From Bacillus sp. FJAT-22090 (GTDB lineage Bacteria; Bacillota; Bacilli; Bacillales_A; Planococcaceae): a stretch of DNA of 64,000 bases. The stretch spans positions 124,001 to 188,000 of the forward strand of contig NZ_VEBK01000003.1 of assembly GCF_007676755.1 (NCBI RefSeq), in the 5' to 3' direction. Position numbers and translations under genes: made by a program. Below, piece after piece: positions 1 through 9,456 of this stretch (the stretch's first letter is position 1; the number at the start of each line of letters is the position of its first letter). A model generated the notes under the pieces. It was given only the letters and a program-made list of their open reading frames with translations. It ran no database searches and had not been told where the DNA came from.

Positions 1-640
1 CGGGATGCGGAGGGAACTTTTTTCTTTTTGGAACGACTACTAGCTTGTCGTTCTTTGGTTGATCCATATTCCATAAGTCATCATAAGGTGTTTTTCTTAA
101 AGCCTCTACTTCTTCCTCCACATCTAAATTATAGTCAGGTAATTTAGGTCTAATAATGGAAGGATCAATATGTTCCTGTATAGCAAGAATAGCATCTAAA
201 AAGCTCTCTACCTCTTCTTTGCCGTATAACATTTCATAGTCTGCAATCCGTTCGGCCGTGGCAGTCATACTCTCTACCATATCTCGTCTCGTATTGGAAA
301 AACGTACATTATTTTTAAAGAAATCACAATGGGCAAGGACATGGGCAATGATGAGTTTATTTTGTATCAGGCTGTTCGTATCCAGTAAAAAGGCATAACA
401 TGGATTCGAGTTAATAACGAGTTCATATATTTGACTCAGCCCAAAGTCATACTGCAACTTCATTTTGTGGAATTGTTTCCCAAAACTCCAATGGGTGAAA
501 CGTGTCGGCATTCCATATGCACCAAATGTATAAATTATATCAGCAGGGCAAATTTCATAACGCATTGGAAAATAATCTAGTCCAAATCTAGAGGCTATTT
601 CAGTTATTTCAGCGATTGCATGGTGAAGCTTCCTCTCCAT
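1..640 (-). CDS. spoVR: SpoVR family stage V sporulation protein (N-terminal part, cut by window edge)
   Basis: About 213 residues from the N-terminus are visible and the rest lies before position 1. The family is usually about 470 residues. The reading frame is open from the ATG at 640 to the window edge and carries SpoVR-type stretches such as [20 protein letters not shown] and [15 protein letters not shown]. An AAAGGAG site 7 nt upstream decides this start; an ATG five bases further out is in a different, closed frame. SpoVR is needed for normal spore cortex formation in Bacillus. The gene follows yhbH by 19 bp on the same strand, and spoVR, yhbH and prkA homologues cluster in many bacteria, so co-expression during sporulation is likely. 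Confidence 0.88.
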   Translation of the reverse strand, partial: MERKLHHAIAEITEIASRFGLDYFPMRYEICPADIIYTFGAYGMPTRFTHWSFGKQFHKMKLQYDFGLSQIYELVINSNPCYAFLLDTNSLIQNKLIIAHVLAHCDFFKNNVRFSNTRRDMVESMTATAERIADYEMLYGKEEVESFLDAILAIQEHIDPSIIRPKLPDYNLDVEEEVEALRKTPYDDLWNMDQPKNDKLVVVPKRKKFPPHP

Positions 641-659
641 TCCATAACTCCTTTCTCGT

Positions 660-1829
660 TCAATTTAAAGCTTCGTATTTACGAAATAAACTCTTCAGTG
701 CTTTATATACATCCCGGTTTTCTTTCAATACATAATGACGAAACTTCGGATTATCAATTTTTTTGTACGTATTCATTAGCGTGGAATACCGACTATGGGC
801 ATTTACTTCTCCATATCCAAACATACTTGAAACGTCCATTAGCTCATTTACAAGCTTTATACACTTTTCATTATCACTTGTCATATTTTCTCCATCTGAA
901 AAGTGAACAGGGTAAATGTTATAACGAGCTGGATTATATTTTAGTTGTATAAGATCTAATGCCTTTTGATATGCGGATGAACAAATCGTTCCACCGCTTT
1001 CACCCTTTGAAAAGAAAGCCTCTTCTGTTACCACTTTTGCTTCCGTATGATGGGCGATAAATTCAATTTCCACGGTTTCATATTTGGAGCGTAAAAATCT
1101 TGCCATCCAGAAAAAGAAACTTCTTGCACAATATTTTTCGAACGCTCCCATTGACCCACTCGTATCCATCATCGCAAGAACTACCGCCTTGGACTCTGGT
1201 TTCGTTACTTCATCCCATGTTTTAAAACGCAAATCATCGTTATGGATTGGTGAAATGACGGCCTTTCCTTTCATAGCGTTTCGTTTAATAGCAGTTATAA
1301 TTGTCCGTTTCTTATCAATATTTCCCATAAGCCCTTTTTTGCGAATATCGTTAAACTCCACTTTATCTGTTGTAATATCCATCTGTTCTTTTCGTTGCAA
1401 ATTGGGTAGTTCCATTTCTTTAAATAAAACATTTTCTAATTCACCTATCGTAACTTCGGCTTCATAATAATCTTTTCCCGCTTGATCCCCTGCCTGTTTT
1501 CCTTGTCCTTGCCCACTTTCCCCTTCATCTGAGCCTTTAGCAATTACATCGCCTACTTGACTATCGCCATCTCCTTGACCTACATGTTTGGTTTTGTCAT
1601 AGTTGTAACGAATTTTATATTCATCCAAGGAGCGTATGGGTATTTTAATCACATCTCGTCCATTTGACATAATAATACTTTCTTCACTTATTAAATCGGG
1701 TAAATTATCCTTAATCGCTTCTTTTACTTTCTCCATATGACGTTGCTGATCTTGGTACCCTTTTCGGTGGAGAGACCAATTTTCCTGGGAGATAACAAAT
1801 TGTTTTTCCTCTTTTTCACTCACTCTCAT
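660..1829 (-). CDS. yhbH: YhbH sporulation protein, von Willebrand A-like (DUF444)
   Basis: The product is about 389 residues, the normal YhbH size. The N-terminus has [15 protein letters not shown], followed by a Gly/Gln/Asp-rich linker (about residues 85-120) and a C-terminal VWA-like domain with a metal-site type motif, MMDTSGSMG, and GGTICSS. The frame also reads back to a GTG at 1835. The ATG at 1829 is preferred because an AGGTAGG-type site sits 6 nt before it, whereas the GTG overlaps that site. YhbH is made early in the mother cell in Bacillus and its precise role is unknown. A sigma-E-like -10 element lies just upstream. spoVR follows on the same strand. Confidence 0.93.
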   Translation of the reverse strand: MRVSEKEEKQFVISQENWSLHRKGYQDQQRHMEKVKEAIKDNLPDLISEESIIMSNGRDVIKIPIRSLDEYKIRYNYDKTKHVGQGDGDSQVGDVIAKGSDEGESGQGQGKQAGDQAGKDYYEAEVTIGELENVLFKEMELPNLQRKEQMDITTDKVEFNDIRKKGLMGNIDKKRTIITAIKRNAMKGKAVISPIHNDDLRFKTWDEVTKPESKAVVLAMMDTSGSMGAFEKYCARSFFFWMARFLRSKYETVEIEFIAHHTEAKVVTEEAFFSKGESGGTICSSAYQKALDLIQLKYNPARYNIYPVHFSDGENMTSDNEKCIKLVNELMDVSSMFGYGEVNAHSRYSTLMNTYKKIDNPKFRHYVLKENRDVYKALKSLFRKYEALN

Positions 1830-1848
1830 CAACACCTACCTATGTTTT

Positions 1849-1877
1849 ATCTTATGCCGGGATGACAAAGTTATTGC
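1849..1877 (-). promoter_or_regulatory. Candidate sigma-E-type promoter of yhbH
   Basis: On the minus strand CATAAGAT (1849-1856) fits the CATA-n3-T pattern of sigma-E -10 elements. A weak GCAATA element lies upstream behind a 14-bp spacer. It sits 20 nt before the yhbH start. This is pattern matching supported by the known sigma-E dependence of yhbH homologues. Confidence 0.35.
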
Positions 1878-1884
1878 CAATGTG

Positions 1885-1926
1885 TATAAAAAAAACAAGA
1901 CTAATAGAAGCAATCAGTCTTGTTTT
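1885..1926. terminator. Rho-independent terminator after prkA (bidirectional)
   Basis: A 9-bp stem, AACAAGACT (1894-1902) with AGTCTTGTT (1916-1924), has a T-run on both sides. On the minus strand it directly follows the prkA stop codon, so prkA is probably separated from yhbH by termination. Confidence 0.8.
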
Positions 1927-1931
1927 TTTAT

Positions 1932-3827
1932 TTATCTATTAAGGAGACTGCCTACGTAACGAAGTAATTCATTTGCTGAAGTAGAATTGTACCCATGTTC
2001 ATCTACTAGTCTTGCAATCACTTCATTTACTTTCTTGAGATGCGTTTCATCAGGTGTTTGAGAAGAAGTTGTGATTTTCACAACATCTTTTAAGTCTGCA
2101 AACAGTTTCTTTTGAATCGCTTCTCGTAAACGCTCATGGGAATTATACTCAAATCGTTTTCCTTTTCGAGCGTATGCCGATAAGCGGATCAAAATTTCTT
2201 CTCTAAAGGCTTTTTTAGCATTCTCCGAAATACCGATTTGTTCCTCTATAGAGCGCATTAATTTTTCATCTGGATTCATTTCTTCTCCAGTTAATGGATC
2301 TCTCATTTTGTTCTTATTGCAAAACGCCTCTACGTTATCCAAATAATTATTCATCAATGTAATTGCAGACTCTTCGTACGAGTATACGAAAGCCTTTTGC
2401 ACTTCTTTTTTCGCAATTTCGTCGTATTCTTTTCTAGCAATCGCAATATAATTCATGTATTTTTCCCGATCTTCTTGTGAAATAGAGGCATGCTGATCCA
2501 AACCTTCTTTTAGTGCGCGTAATACGTCTAAGGCGTTTATCGATGGGATTTCTTTTCGAATGATTGCGGAAGAAATTCTATTGATCACATAACGCGGATC
2601 AATTCCATTCATTCCTTCGTTCAACGACTCTTTCTTTAATTCTTCCAGATCAATTTCGTTAAATCCTTCGACGTTTTCACCATCGTAAAGGCGCATTTTC
2701 TTTACAATATCGATACCTTGTTTTTTAGGCACTTCCAGTCTCGTTAATATAGAGAAAATAGCAGCTGCTCTTAGTGCATGCGGAGCGATATGAACGTGAG
2801 TCATATCACTTTCTTTAATCATTTTTTCATAGATCCGTTCTTCTTGGCTTACCTTCAAATTATATGGAATCGGCATGACAATAATTCTAGAGTGAAGCGC
2901 CTCATTTTTTTTGTTAGAAATGAATGATCGGTATTCCGTTTCGTTTGTATGTGCCACAATCAATTCATCTGCACTGATCAAAGCAAATCTTCCTGCTTTA
3001 AAATTACCTTCCTGTGTTAGGGACAGTAAATGCCACAAGAACTTTTCATCTAACTTTAGCATTTCCTGAAATTCCATTATTCCACGGTTTGCTTTATTCA
3101 ATTCTCCATCAAAACGATAAGCACGAGGGTCTGATTCCGAACCAAATTCGGCAATTGTTGAAAAATCGATGCTTCCAGTTAAATCCGCAATATCCTGTGA
3201 TTTCGGGTCCGATGGCGTAAACGTACCGATTCCTACTCGCTTGTCTTCTGAGAAAAAAATTCGCTCAATCATCACGTTTTCAATATGTCCGTTATATTCC
3301 TTTTCAAGTCGCATGGTATTAAGTGGCGATAAACTTCCTTCAATTCGAATCCCATACTCTTCTGAAAAATCTGCACGTAAATGTTGGGGTATTAGGTGTA
3401 GGGGATCTTCATGCATCGGACAACCTTTTATAGCATATACAGCACCCTCATCTGTTCTGGAAAACTGTTCAAGTCCTCGCTTTAACAAAGTCACAATAGA
3501 GGACTTCCCTCCACTTACTGGTCCCATAAGTAAAAGAATTCGTTTCCGTACATCTAGTCTTTTGGCAGCAGGATGAAAATATTCTTCCACAAGCCTTTCA
3601 ATAGCCGTTTCCAATCCAAATATTTCTTTTCCAAAGAAGTGGTACATTCTTTGCCCGTCTCTTTCTGTCAAACCAGAGCTCTTAATCATGCTATAAACTC
3701 GTGAATGAGCAGTTTGTGCAACTTCTGGTCTTTCCTTCACTAACTCTAAGTATTCCTCGAACGTGCCTTCCCACTTCAACTGATTTTCTTCTTCACGGTA
3801 GCTCTTCACCTTATTCAAAATATCCAT
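1932..3827 (-). CDS. prkA: PrkA serine protein kinase / AAA+ protein
   Basis: The 631-residue product matches PrkA in length and content. A P-loop, GPVSGGKS, lies at about residues 102-109, followed by GCPMHEDPLHLIPQ and a long AAA+ core. The C-terminal half corresponds to the kinase-like PrkA domain. PrkA was first described as a serine kinase of sporulating Bacillus and later work reports Lon-like protease activity. It works in the mother cell and affects sigma-K-dependent gene expression. The ATG has GGAGGGAATAG directly upstream. A sigma-E-like promoter lies about 33 nt upstream, and a terminator follows the stop. Confidence 0.95.
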   Translation of the reverse strand: MDILNKVKSYREEENQLKWEGTFEEYLELVKERPEVAQTAHSRVYSMIKSSGLTERDGQRMYHFFGKEIFGLETAIERLVEEYFHPAAKRLDVRKRILLLMGPVSGGKSSIVTLLKRGLEQFSRTDEGAVYAIKGCPMHEDPLHLIPQHLRADFSEEYGIRIEGSLSPLNTMRLEKEYNGHIENVMIERIFFSEDKRVGIGTFTPSDPKSQDIADLTGSIDFSTIAEFGSESDPRAYRFDGELNKANRGIMEFQEMLKLDEKFLWHLLSLTQEGNFKAGRFALISADELIVAHTNETEYRSFISNKKNEALHSRIIVMPIPYNLKVSQEERIYEKMIKESDMTHVHIAPHALRAAAIFSILTRLEVPKKQGIDIVKKMRLYDGENVEGFNEIDLEELKKESLNEGMNGIDPRYVINRISSAIIRKEIPSINALDVLRALKEGLDQHASISQEDREKYMNYIAIARKEYDEIAKKEVQKAFVYSYEESAITLMNNYLDNVEAFCNKNKMRDPLTGEEMNPDEKLMRSIEEQIGISENAKKAFREEILIRLSAYARKGKRFEYNSHERLREAIQKKLFADLKDVVKITTSSQTPDETHLKKVNEVIARLVDEHGYNSTSANELLRYVGSLLNR

Positions 3828-3859
3828 CTATTCCCTCCATTCAGGGCATTGTTTTATAC

Positions 3860-3888
3860 ATAGTATGAAAGAATAGAGTTTCTGATAC
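3860..3888 (-). promoter_or_regulatory. Candidate sigma-E promoter of prkA
   Basis: On the minus strand CATACTAT (3860-3867) matches the sigma-E -10 consensus CATACANT at seven of eight positions. A GTATC-like -35 lies about 14 bp upstream. The position, 33 nt before the prkA start, is suitable. Confidence 0.45.
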
Positions 3889-3978
3889 ATAATACTTTTA
3901 AGAATCCAATTCATCTTGCAATATTACTCTGGCTGGGCAATATGCCTTGATCAAAAGATTGTTACCCTATTCTTACAC

Positions 3979-4024
3979 TGAAAAAAAGAGGCTGGTTATG
4001 ACGTTAGTCATGATCAGTCCCCCC
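3979..4024 (-). terminator. Terminator of the Bce-type ABC operon
   Basis: On the minus strand a G-rich 13-bp stem with several G-U pairs (arms about 4007-4022 and 3990-4002) runs into CTTTTTTTC. It lies 48 bp after the permease stop. Confidence 0.7.
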
Positions 4025-4071
4025 GGAAATTTTTAAGAATAGGTTTTGCCTTAAAGAATGCTTGCTCTTTT

Positions 4072-5991
4072 TTATTTATTCACAATCTTATTATACGTAT
4101 TAACTGTCAGCACATAATAACCTACATAGATCATAATAAATGCTCCCATGGCAGTAATTATTGGAATCATCATGTTAGTTCCTATTAAGTCGGATATGAA
4201 ATTACTAACAAATTTCAATATAACGCTACTATGCACAATTCCAACTATTAATGGTAATCCAAACACAAATAACGTCTGCTTATTAATGGTTTGACGGATG
4301 TCCTTTTTATTTACACCAATTTTATGCAATATTTCATAATTTATTTTCGTTTCATTTGCTTCTGTTAATTGTTTAAAGTAAATAATACTTCCTGTTGCAG
4401 CCAAAAATACTAGTCCTAAAAATCCAAATATAAACAGATACAAAGCATTTCCTTCCTTACCTTCCTTGTATTCCATATAAAATGAGGAATGTACTTGAAA
4501 ATTCCCATCAATCAATTGACTAACCTTTTCCGAAGAAATATCCGTTGTTTTCTCTTTTTCCACTTCATACACTTTATACGTTTTTGGTTTTATTTGTTTA
4601 GAAATATCGGCAAATAGTTCGTCACTTACAACAATATAGAAATCTGGATAGTCGAATGGTAAAACACTTCCATTCAACATTTTAACGAATGTTACATTCC
4701 GGTCAACTGACGATAGATGTAATTTTTCTCTTTGAAAAAGTGACTCCTTGTATTCTGTTAATCTTGGTTTAATAACCGCTGCTTCCACATCAGTCAGAGC
4801 CCTTAGTTCTTCTATTCCTAAAGCTTTTGCTGCTTCGTTGTAGGCATTTACCGGGATTAGTTTCATCGGGTTAGCTTCATAACTAAATGTGAAAGAAAGC
4901 TCCCCTCCTACTTCTATCACGGGAATTTCAAGTTGCGCTGTAATTGGATGTTCTTTATCATTCTTCAGTATGCTTTCTATTTTTTCATCAAATTCTTCGG
5001 ATTTGGACAGATGTGAATAACTAAAAGGAACCATTTCAAGTGAAGCCTTTTCATTCCCATAATAGCCACTATAGGTGGTACCGAAAAGACTGATTGTTAC
5101 TGCACTTAATAAGGCAATCATCGAAAACGTCCTTGCATTTCCTCTTATACGATACAGTAATTGGGACGTACCAATTAGGTTTGTACCTTTGTAATAGCGC
5201 GATCGATTCTTTTTTAATAGTGTCAATAAAAACACAACAACAGAACGGAAAAATAAATGTGTTCCAATAACAAGTGCAGTGAAAGCAATACCATAATTCG
5301 CTAGTATATAATGATTCGTCAACTCATCTGGAAAAGGTTTCAATATAAGTGAATAACTCAAGATTAGTAAAACCACTCCTATGCTAGTTGAAAGGGGTGA
5401 AATCTTTGGTTGCTTCTCTCCTTTTTTCTCTGCTTGAAATAATTCAATTAGTTTAAAACGGTAGATCAAACGATATCCTTGAATAGATGTGAACAAAATA
5501 ATAAGTAAAAATACAATAATTGTCTGGAAAGTTGCACCAATGGATAAACCGAAGTTTATCTCTATGGTAGAGCCCATTAGGTTCACTAGTACCATGGCAA
5601 ATAGTTTAGAAAATAAAGTCCCTAAACTGATTCCCACTATGAGTGCAGCAACACCCATTATAAGGTTCTCATAAAACAGCATTTTTCCGATTGTTTTCTT
5701 TCGTAACCCAAGGATTGAATATAATCCAACTTCTTTTTTTCGATTTCTCGTAAAGAAAGCATTCGAATATAAAATAAAGGTTGCAACGAATAACAATAAA
5801 AGTACCGAGGAAGCCAAAAATAAGAAACCCATCATGTCAGAAAGCATGATACTTTCTTGAATATCTGTGGAGTACTGCAGTGACACAAATGTAAAATAGA
5901 TAATAATACTGAAAACCATTGAGACAAAATAGACGAAGTATTTACCAAAATTGCCCTGAATATTTTTCTTTGCCAAATCAAATAATGTCAT
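4072..5991 (-). CDS. BceB-type FtsX-fold ABC transporter permease
   Basis: The product is about 639 residues with about ten membrane segments. Four lie in the N-terminal third, with the FtsX-like core NRKKEVGLYSILGLRKKTIG near residues 85-105. A large extracellular domain spans about residues 315-510, and three helices end the protein. This is the layout of BceB/YxdM/VraG permeases, which sense and free targets from peptide antibiotics. The frame reads ten residues further upstream, but the ATG at 5991 has GGAGGTGG 5 nt before it. It overlaps the ATPase gene by 14 bp, indicating translational coupling. The divergent response regulator and kinase are the expected partners. The inducing antibiotic cannot be told from sequence. 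Confidence 0.9.
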   Translation of the reverse strand: MTLFDLAKKNIQGNFGKYFVYFVSMVFSIIIYFTFVSLQYSTDIQESIMLSDMMGFLFLASSVLLLLFVATFILYSNAFFTRNRKKEVGLYSILGLRKKTIGKMLFYENLIMGVAALIVGISLGTLFSKLFAMVLVNLMGSTIEINFGLSIGATFQTIIVFLLIILFTSIQGYRLIYRFKLIELFQAEKKGEKQPKISPLSTSIGVVLLILSYSLILKPFPDELTNHYILANYGIAFTALVIGTHLFFRSVVVFLLTLLKKNRSRYYKGTNLIGTSQLLYRIRGNARTFSMIALLSAVTISLFGTTYSGYYGNEKASLEMVPFSYSHLSKSEEFDEKIESILKNDKEHPITAQLEIPVIEVGGELSFTFSYEANPMKLIPVNAYNEAAKALGIEELRALTDVEAAVIKPRLTEYKESLFQREKLHLSSVDRNVTFVKMLNGSVLPFDYPDFYIVVSDELFADISKQIKPKTYKVYEVEKEKTTDISSEKVSQLIDGNFQVHSSFYMEYKEGKEGNALYLFIFGFLGLVFLAATGSIIYFKQLTEANETKINYEILHKIGVNKKDIRQTINKQTLFVFGLPLIVGIVHSSVILKFVSNFISDLIGTNMMIPIITAMGAFIMIYVGYYVLTVNTYNKIVNK

Positions 5992-6745
5992 TTGCACCAC
6001 CTCCGAGTGCGGAAAGCACATCTAACACCTTTTGAAAAAATTCTTTCCGTGGTGTCTTACCTTTCACGAGTTCTGTAAATAACTTGCCATCCTTAATAAA
6101 TATCACACGCCTACAGTAACTTGCAGCAAATGCATCATGCGTAACCATTAAAATAGTCACTTTATCTTGTTCACTTAGATTAGTTAAACTTTCCAACAAA
6201 TCAGTTGCAGATTTAGAATCTAGTGCACCAGTCGGTTCATCCGCCAAAAGTAGGCTCGGATTCGTAACAATTGCACGTGATGCAGCAGTACGTTGTTTTT
6301 GTCCTCCAGAAATTTGGTAAGGGTATTTATCTAAGATGGGACTTATTCCAAATTTTTCAGCTACCTCTTCCACCTTACGTTCTAGTTCTGTCACATTCAT
6401 TTTTGCTAAAGCTAAAGGCAGCAATATATTTTCTTTCACTGTTAATGTATCTAATAGGTTATAATCTTGAAAAACAAATCCTAATTTATCTCTACGGAAG
6501 TTGGACAATTGTTCCTCATTCATATTGATAATGCTCGTTCCATCAATAAAGATATCACCTGAAGTCGGCTCGTCAATTGTTGCCAACACATTTAATAGCG
6601 TTGATTTACCAGCTCCTGACGGACCCATAATACCTACAAATTCACCTTCTTTAACGATTAAATCTATTTCTTCCAATGCTGTAAATACATTGCCCCTTGC
6701 TCCAAATACTTTTTTAATCCTTTTTGCTTCCACGATATTTTTCAT
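5978..6745 (-). CDS. BceA-type ABC transporter ATP-binding protein
   Basis: The product is about 255 residues and one complete nucleotide-binding domain. Walker A is GPSGAGKST, the signature is ISGGQKQR, and Walker B with D-loop is LLLADEPTGALD. A switch histidine follows in VTHDAF. The family energises FtsX-like permeases for antimicrobial peptide resistance. The longer frame starting at 6793 is rejected because GGAGG sits about 11 nt before the ATG at 6745 and family homology begins there (KNIVEAKRIKKVFG). It is first in a two-gene operon, and the intergenic region upstream is shared with the divergent two-component genes. Confidence 0.92.
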   Translation of the reverse strand: MKNIVEAKRIKKVFGARGNVFTALEEIDLIVKEGEFVGIMGPSGAGKSTLLNVLATIDEPTSGDIFIDGTSIINMNEEQLSNFRRDKLGFVFQDYNLLDTLTVKENILLPLALAKMNVTELERKVEEVAEKFGISPILDKYPYQISGGQKQRTAASRAIVTNPSLLLADEPTGALDSKSATDLLESLTNLSEQDKVTILMVTHDAFAASYCRRVIFIKDGKLFTELVKGKTPRKEFFQKVLDVLSALGGGANDII

Positions 6746-6841
6746 GTAAGTGTTTCCTCCATTACAAGCATTTTCTCTTCTCGCTGGTTTCATTTTATAA
6801 TAAGTATTAATAGTGCAAACTAACAGTATAGGGAGTCAATC

Positions 6842-6893
6842 TTACAATATCGTCACTACAATACAAACCAAACCATATTTTCGTTAATATAAT
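6842..6893. promoter_or_regulatory. Divergent control region of the Bce-type module
   Basis: The 184-bp gap between the divergent operons holds two direct copies of TACAATA (6843-6849 and 6857-6863), 14 bp apart. A TATAAT (6888-6893) lies upstream of the regulator gene with no good -35. A perfect TTACA-n4-TGTAA dyad of the classical BceR kind was not found. The direct repeats are only a candidate response regulator site. Confidence 0.3.
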
Positions 6894-6929
6894 AACAAAG
6901 CATATCTATATCAATTGGAGGGATCCACT

Positions 6930-7601
6930 ATGAAGCTAATGATTATTGAAGACGAAGCAATTATACGGGAACTGCTTGGAGAAACAATTGAAAAATGGGG
7001 GCATTCTGTTGTGAAAGTCGAAAACTTCCATGACATATTGCATGTTTTCGTGGCAGAAAATCCTCACTTGATCTTATTAGATATTAATTTACCCTCTTTT
7101 GATGGATTTTACTGGTGCAGTAAAATTAGAGAAGTTTCAAAAGTGCCGATTATTTTTATATCTTCCCGAAATACACCGATGGATATGGTGATGGCGATGA
7201 ATATGGGTGGAGACGACTTTATACAAAAACCGTTTGATACAGATGTACTTTTAGCGAAGATCAATGCCCTTTTACGTCGAACTTATTCCTATGTCGATAT
7301 CCAACAAAATATATTGGAGCATAGTGGAGTAGTATTAGACTTAGATGATTGGGATGTTTTTTATGAAAAAGATAAAATAAATCTAACAAAGACAGAATTT
7401 ACGATTCTAAAAATTCTCATGCAGCAAAAAGGGACAATTGTTAGTAGAAACAAAATAATGCGTAGTCTTTGGAAAGATGAAAGTTTTGTAGATGACAATA
7501 CGTTAACCGTTAATGTCAATCGTCTACGTAAAAAACTTACGGAGCTCGGAAAAGAGAACTTTATTACTACAAAAAAAGGGGAAGGTTATATGATTCAATG
7601 A
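6930..7601 (+). CDS. BceR-type OmpR family response regulator
   Basis: The product is about 223 residues. The receiver domain has the acidic pair in IIEDEA, the phospho-acceptor Asp at about residue 51 in LLDINLPSFDG, and the conserved Lys in FIQKPF. The C-terminal winged helix ends with TLTVNVNRLRKKL and KGEGYMI, typical of OmpR-type DNA binding. The ATG at 6930 has GGAGGG 7 nt upstream, so the five-residue extension is not used. It overlaps the kinase gene by ATGA. Its likely target is the divergent ABC operon. Confidence 0.92.
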   Translation: MKLMIIEDEAIIRELLGETIEKWGHSVVKVENFHDILHVFVAENPHLILLDINLPSFDGFYWCSKIREVSKVPIIFISSRNTPMDMVMAMNMGGDDFIQKPFDTDVLLAKINALLRRTYSYVDIQQNILEHSGVVLDLDDWDVFYEKDKINLTKTEFTILKILMQQKGTIVSRNKIMRSLWKDESFVDDNTLTVNVNRLRKKLTELGKENFITTKKGEGYMIQ

Positions 7602-8656
7602 ACTTTTTAAAGTATGTATCAGATAAACGTTTTTTCATTTTCATTTATATAGCAATTATGCTTTTTGTATCCACTATCATAATGGTAGGTGTGAACGGGC
7701 AAAATATGTTGAATAATATTTTATATTTAAATATCACTTGTTTTGTTTTCGCTAGCTTATACATTACAATTGGTTATTTCTACAGAAGAAAATTTTACCG
7801 CGAACTAATTGATACAATTGAGAGTGGTCAAGAAGATTTCGCAGTTTTGATGCCATTATCACAGAATCATCAGCATCGTATTTTCCTCCAGCTATTGAAA
7901 AAAATTCATCATGATAACAGAAAACAGTTACAAGTATTGCACGATGATAAACGAGATCAGCAGGAATTTATCCTTTCCTGGATTCATGAAGTAAAGCTTC
8001 CAATTGCCGCAAGTCGCCTATTAATGGAAAATAGCGAAAACAAAACAACAGATTTTCTTATCGATAAATTTGAAGATGAACTCAACAAAATTGACAATTA
8101 TGTAGAGCAAGCACTTTATTATTCCCGCATTGATACGTTTTCAAAGGACTATTTCATTAATGAAATTAATGTAAATCAAGTAATTAAAAATAGCATAAAA
8201 AAGTACTCTAAGCTCTTTATAAATAAGGAAATAAAATTTCATATGGAAGATAAAGATCAATTAGTCCAAAGTGATAGTAAATGGCTTGACTTTGTCTTTG
8301 ATCAGATTATAGCAAACGCTTTAAAATATACAAATAATGGTGGTAACTTGTCCGTTTTGTTCGAAGAGAATAGCAAAGAAAAAAGGATAGTTATATTAGA
8401 TGATGGCATTGGTATTAAATCTGAGGATATACATCGCTTATTTGAAAAAGGTTTTACGGGGACTACTGGCAGAAGTGATGCCAAATCAACCGGAATAGGT
8501 CTATACCTAGCAAAACAGTTAGCCCTAAAACTTGGTCATGACATATCTATCGATTCAGAGGAAGGTAAATATACAAAGGTTACCGTTCATTTTCCTAAAA
8601 TAAGAAGTTATTTTCAACTAGAAAACCAATATAAATCCTATTTGCAAAACAAATAA
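7598..8656 (+). CDS. BceS-type intramembrane-sensing histidine kinase
   Basis: The 352-residue kinase has two N-terminal membrane helices (about residues 12-30 and 42-60) joined by only about ten residues and has no extracellular sensor domain. This is the hallmark of BceS-like kinases, which read the state of their ABC transporter. The H-box is SWIHEVKLP with His near residue 130. The N-box is IIANALKYTNNGG and a G-box is DDGIGI. The start overlaps the regulator stop. A hairpin follows the stop codon at once. Confidence 0.92.
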   Translation: MNFLKYVSDKRFFIFIYIAIMLFVSTIIMVGVNGQNMLNNILYLNITCFVFASLYITIGYFYRRKFYRELIDTIESGQEDFAVLMPLSQNHQHRIFLQLLKKIHHDNRKQLQVLHDDKRDQQEFILSWIHEVKLPIAASRLLMENSENKTTDFLIDKFEDELNKIDNYVEQALYYSRIDTFSKDYFINEINVNQVIKNSIKKYSKLFINKEIKFHMEDKDQLVQSDSKWLDFVFDQIIANALKYTNNGGNLSVLFEENSKEKRIVILDDGIGIKSEDIHRLFEKGFTGTTGRSDAKSTGIGLYLAKQLALKLGHDISIDSEEGKYTKVTVHFPKIRSYFQLENQYKSYLQNK

Positions 8657-8687
8657 CACCTGTAAGCATACAGGTGCTGGGGTTTTT
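8657..8687. terminator. Hairpin between the kinase gene and a convergent mini-ORF
   Basis: A perfect 8-bp stem, CACCTGTA (8657-8664) with TACAGGTG (8669-8676), directly follows the kinase stop. On the plus strand a T-run comes only after six more bases; on the minus strand T-rich sequence follows directly. It may serve both sides. Confidence 0.55.
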
Positions 8688-8751
8688 ACTTACCGCATTT
8701 GCATGTTTTTTTATCGCACTTCTTGCATTTCTTCGCCGCTATTAAAATCAC
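8686..8751 (-). CDS. Possible 21-residue Lys/Cys-rich peptide
   Basis: A minus-strand frame gives a 21-residue peptide ending KKCKKCDKKTCKCGK, with four cysteines in paired spacing and strong positive charge. An AAAGGGG site lies just upstream. It overlaps the GTG at 8751, so the true start may be a non-standard codon further in. Small Cys/Lys-rich peptides linked to metal binding exist in Firmicutes, but I cannot place this one in a family. The hairpin at 8657-8687 would end its transcript. Its reality is uncertain. Confidence 0.35.
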   Translation of the reverse strand: MILIAAKKCKKCDKKTCKCGK

Positions 8752-8921
8752 CCCTTTAGCTGATTAATACAGGATATGTGTGGAGATGCATGTCCAATGC
8801 ATAAACATCGGAAAAAATTATATCTGGAAAGAAGGCATCCCGTGTCATCTACCTCGAATATCTGTCACGTGCATCTGGCATTCCATATATAATAGGGTAA
8901 TACTTCTTGGGAGATGATTCA

Positions 8922-9257
8922 GTGACCCTTTGGATTGATGTATCAGTTCGTAAGCGGCAATTAAAATTATACGATGCTAGTGTATTATTAAAGACTTATC
9001 CTATTGCAGTTGGGAAAATATTGACCCCTACTCCTACAGGAAATTATATTATTATCAACAAAGAGGTGAACCCAGGCGGACCTTTTGGAGCATTATGGAT
9101 GGGTTTATCTAAAGCCCATTACGGCATACATGGTACAAATGATCCATCCTCCATCGGTAAAGAAGTTTCGCATGGCTGTATTAGGATGCATAATGAAGAC
9201 GTATTAGAGTTATCTTCCATGGTACCTACTAGTACAAATGTATACATTCACAAATAA
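8922..9257 (+). CDS. YkuD-type L,D-transpeptidase catalytic domain
   Basis: The product is about 111 residues and almost only a YkuD catalytic domain. The active-site signature is [20 protein letters not shown], with the nucleophilic Cys in SHGC and the catalytic His in YGIHGT. L,D-transpeptidases form 3-3 cross-links or attach groups to peptidoglycan, and in Bacillus several act in spores. No signal peptide or LysM is visible, which is unusual for a wall enzyme. The GTG at 8922 is chosen because GGGAG lies 8 nt upstream; the frame also permits a TTG at 8907. A TATAAT occurs at 8888-8893. Confidence 0.88.
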   Translation: MTLWIDVSVRKRQLKLYDASVLLKTYPIAVGKILTPTPTGNYIIINKEVNPGGPFGALWMGLSKAHYGIHGTNDPSSIGKEVSHGCIRMHNEDVLELSSMVPTSTNVYIHK

Positions 9258-9337
9258 GAAGATTGGTAAAAGGAAGTCGAGGAATCATATTCTGTTTTGT
9301 CTATTAACTCATTCTATTAAATAATTTAATTCTCCCA

Positions 9338-9374
9338 AAATAGATTAGGTGACCTATTCCTAATCTATTTTTCT
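9338..9374 (+). terminator. Terminator-like hairpin in duplicated leader, copy 1
   Basis: The stem AATAGATTAGG (9339-9349) with CCTAATCTATT (9359-9369) is followed by TTTTTCT. It could end the transpeptidase transcript or act as a leader attenuator for the gene at 9457. The same hairpin is present at 11003-11037. Confidence 0.7.
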
Positions 9375-9383
9375 ACATAGTAT

Positions 9384-9440
9384 GCAAATAGAGAAAGAGA
9401 CAACCTCTTTCTACTATTTCTAGTTTGACGTCTACTAGGG
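9384..9440 (+). promoter_or_regulatory. Structured 5' leader with two hairpins, copy 1
   Basis: Hairpin A pairs AGAAAGAG (9392-9399) with CTCTTTCT (9405-9412). Hairpin B pairs CTAGT (9420-9424) with ACTAG (9434-9438) just before the AAAAAGGAG ribosome site. In the second copy hairpin B keeps its pairing through compensating changes, so the RNA fold appears to be selected. CATAGTAT just upstream resembles a sigma-E/K -10 element. Confidence 0.55.
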
Positions 9441-9456
9441 AAAAAGGAGAAGAAAC

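Noticed and set aside
1084-1467. 127-codon plus frame inside yhbH
   Set aside because: It is antisense to a well-conserved gene and resembles no protein.
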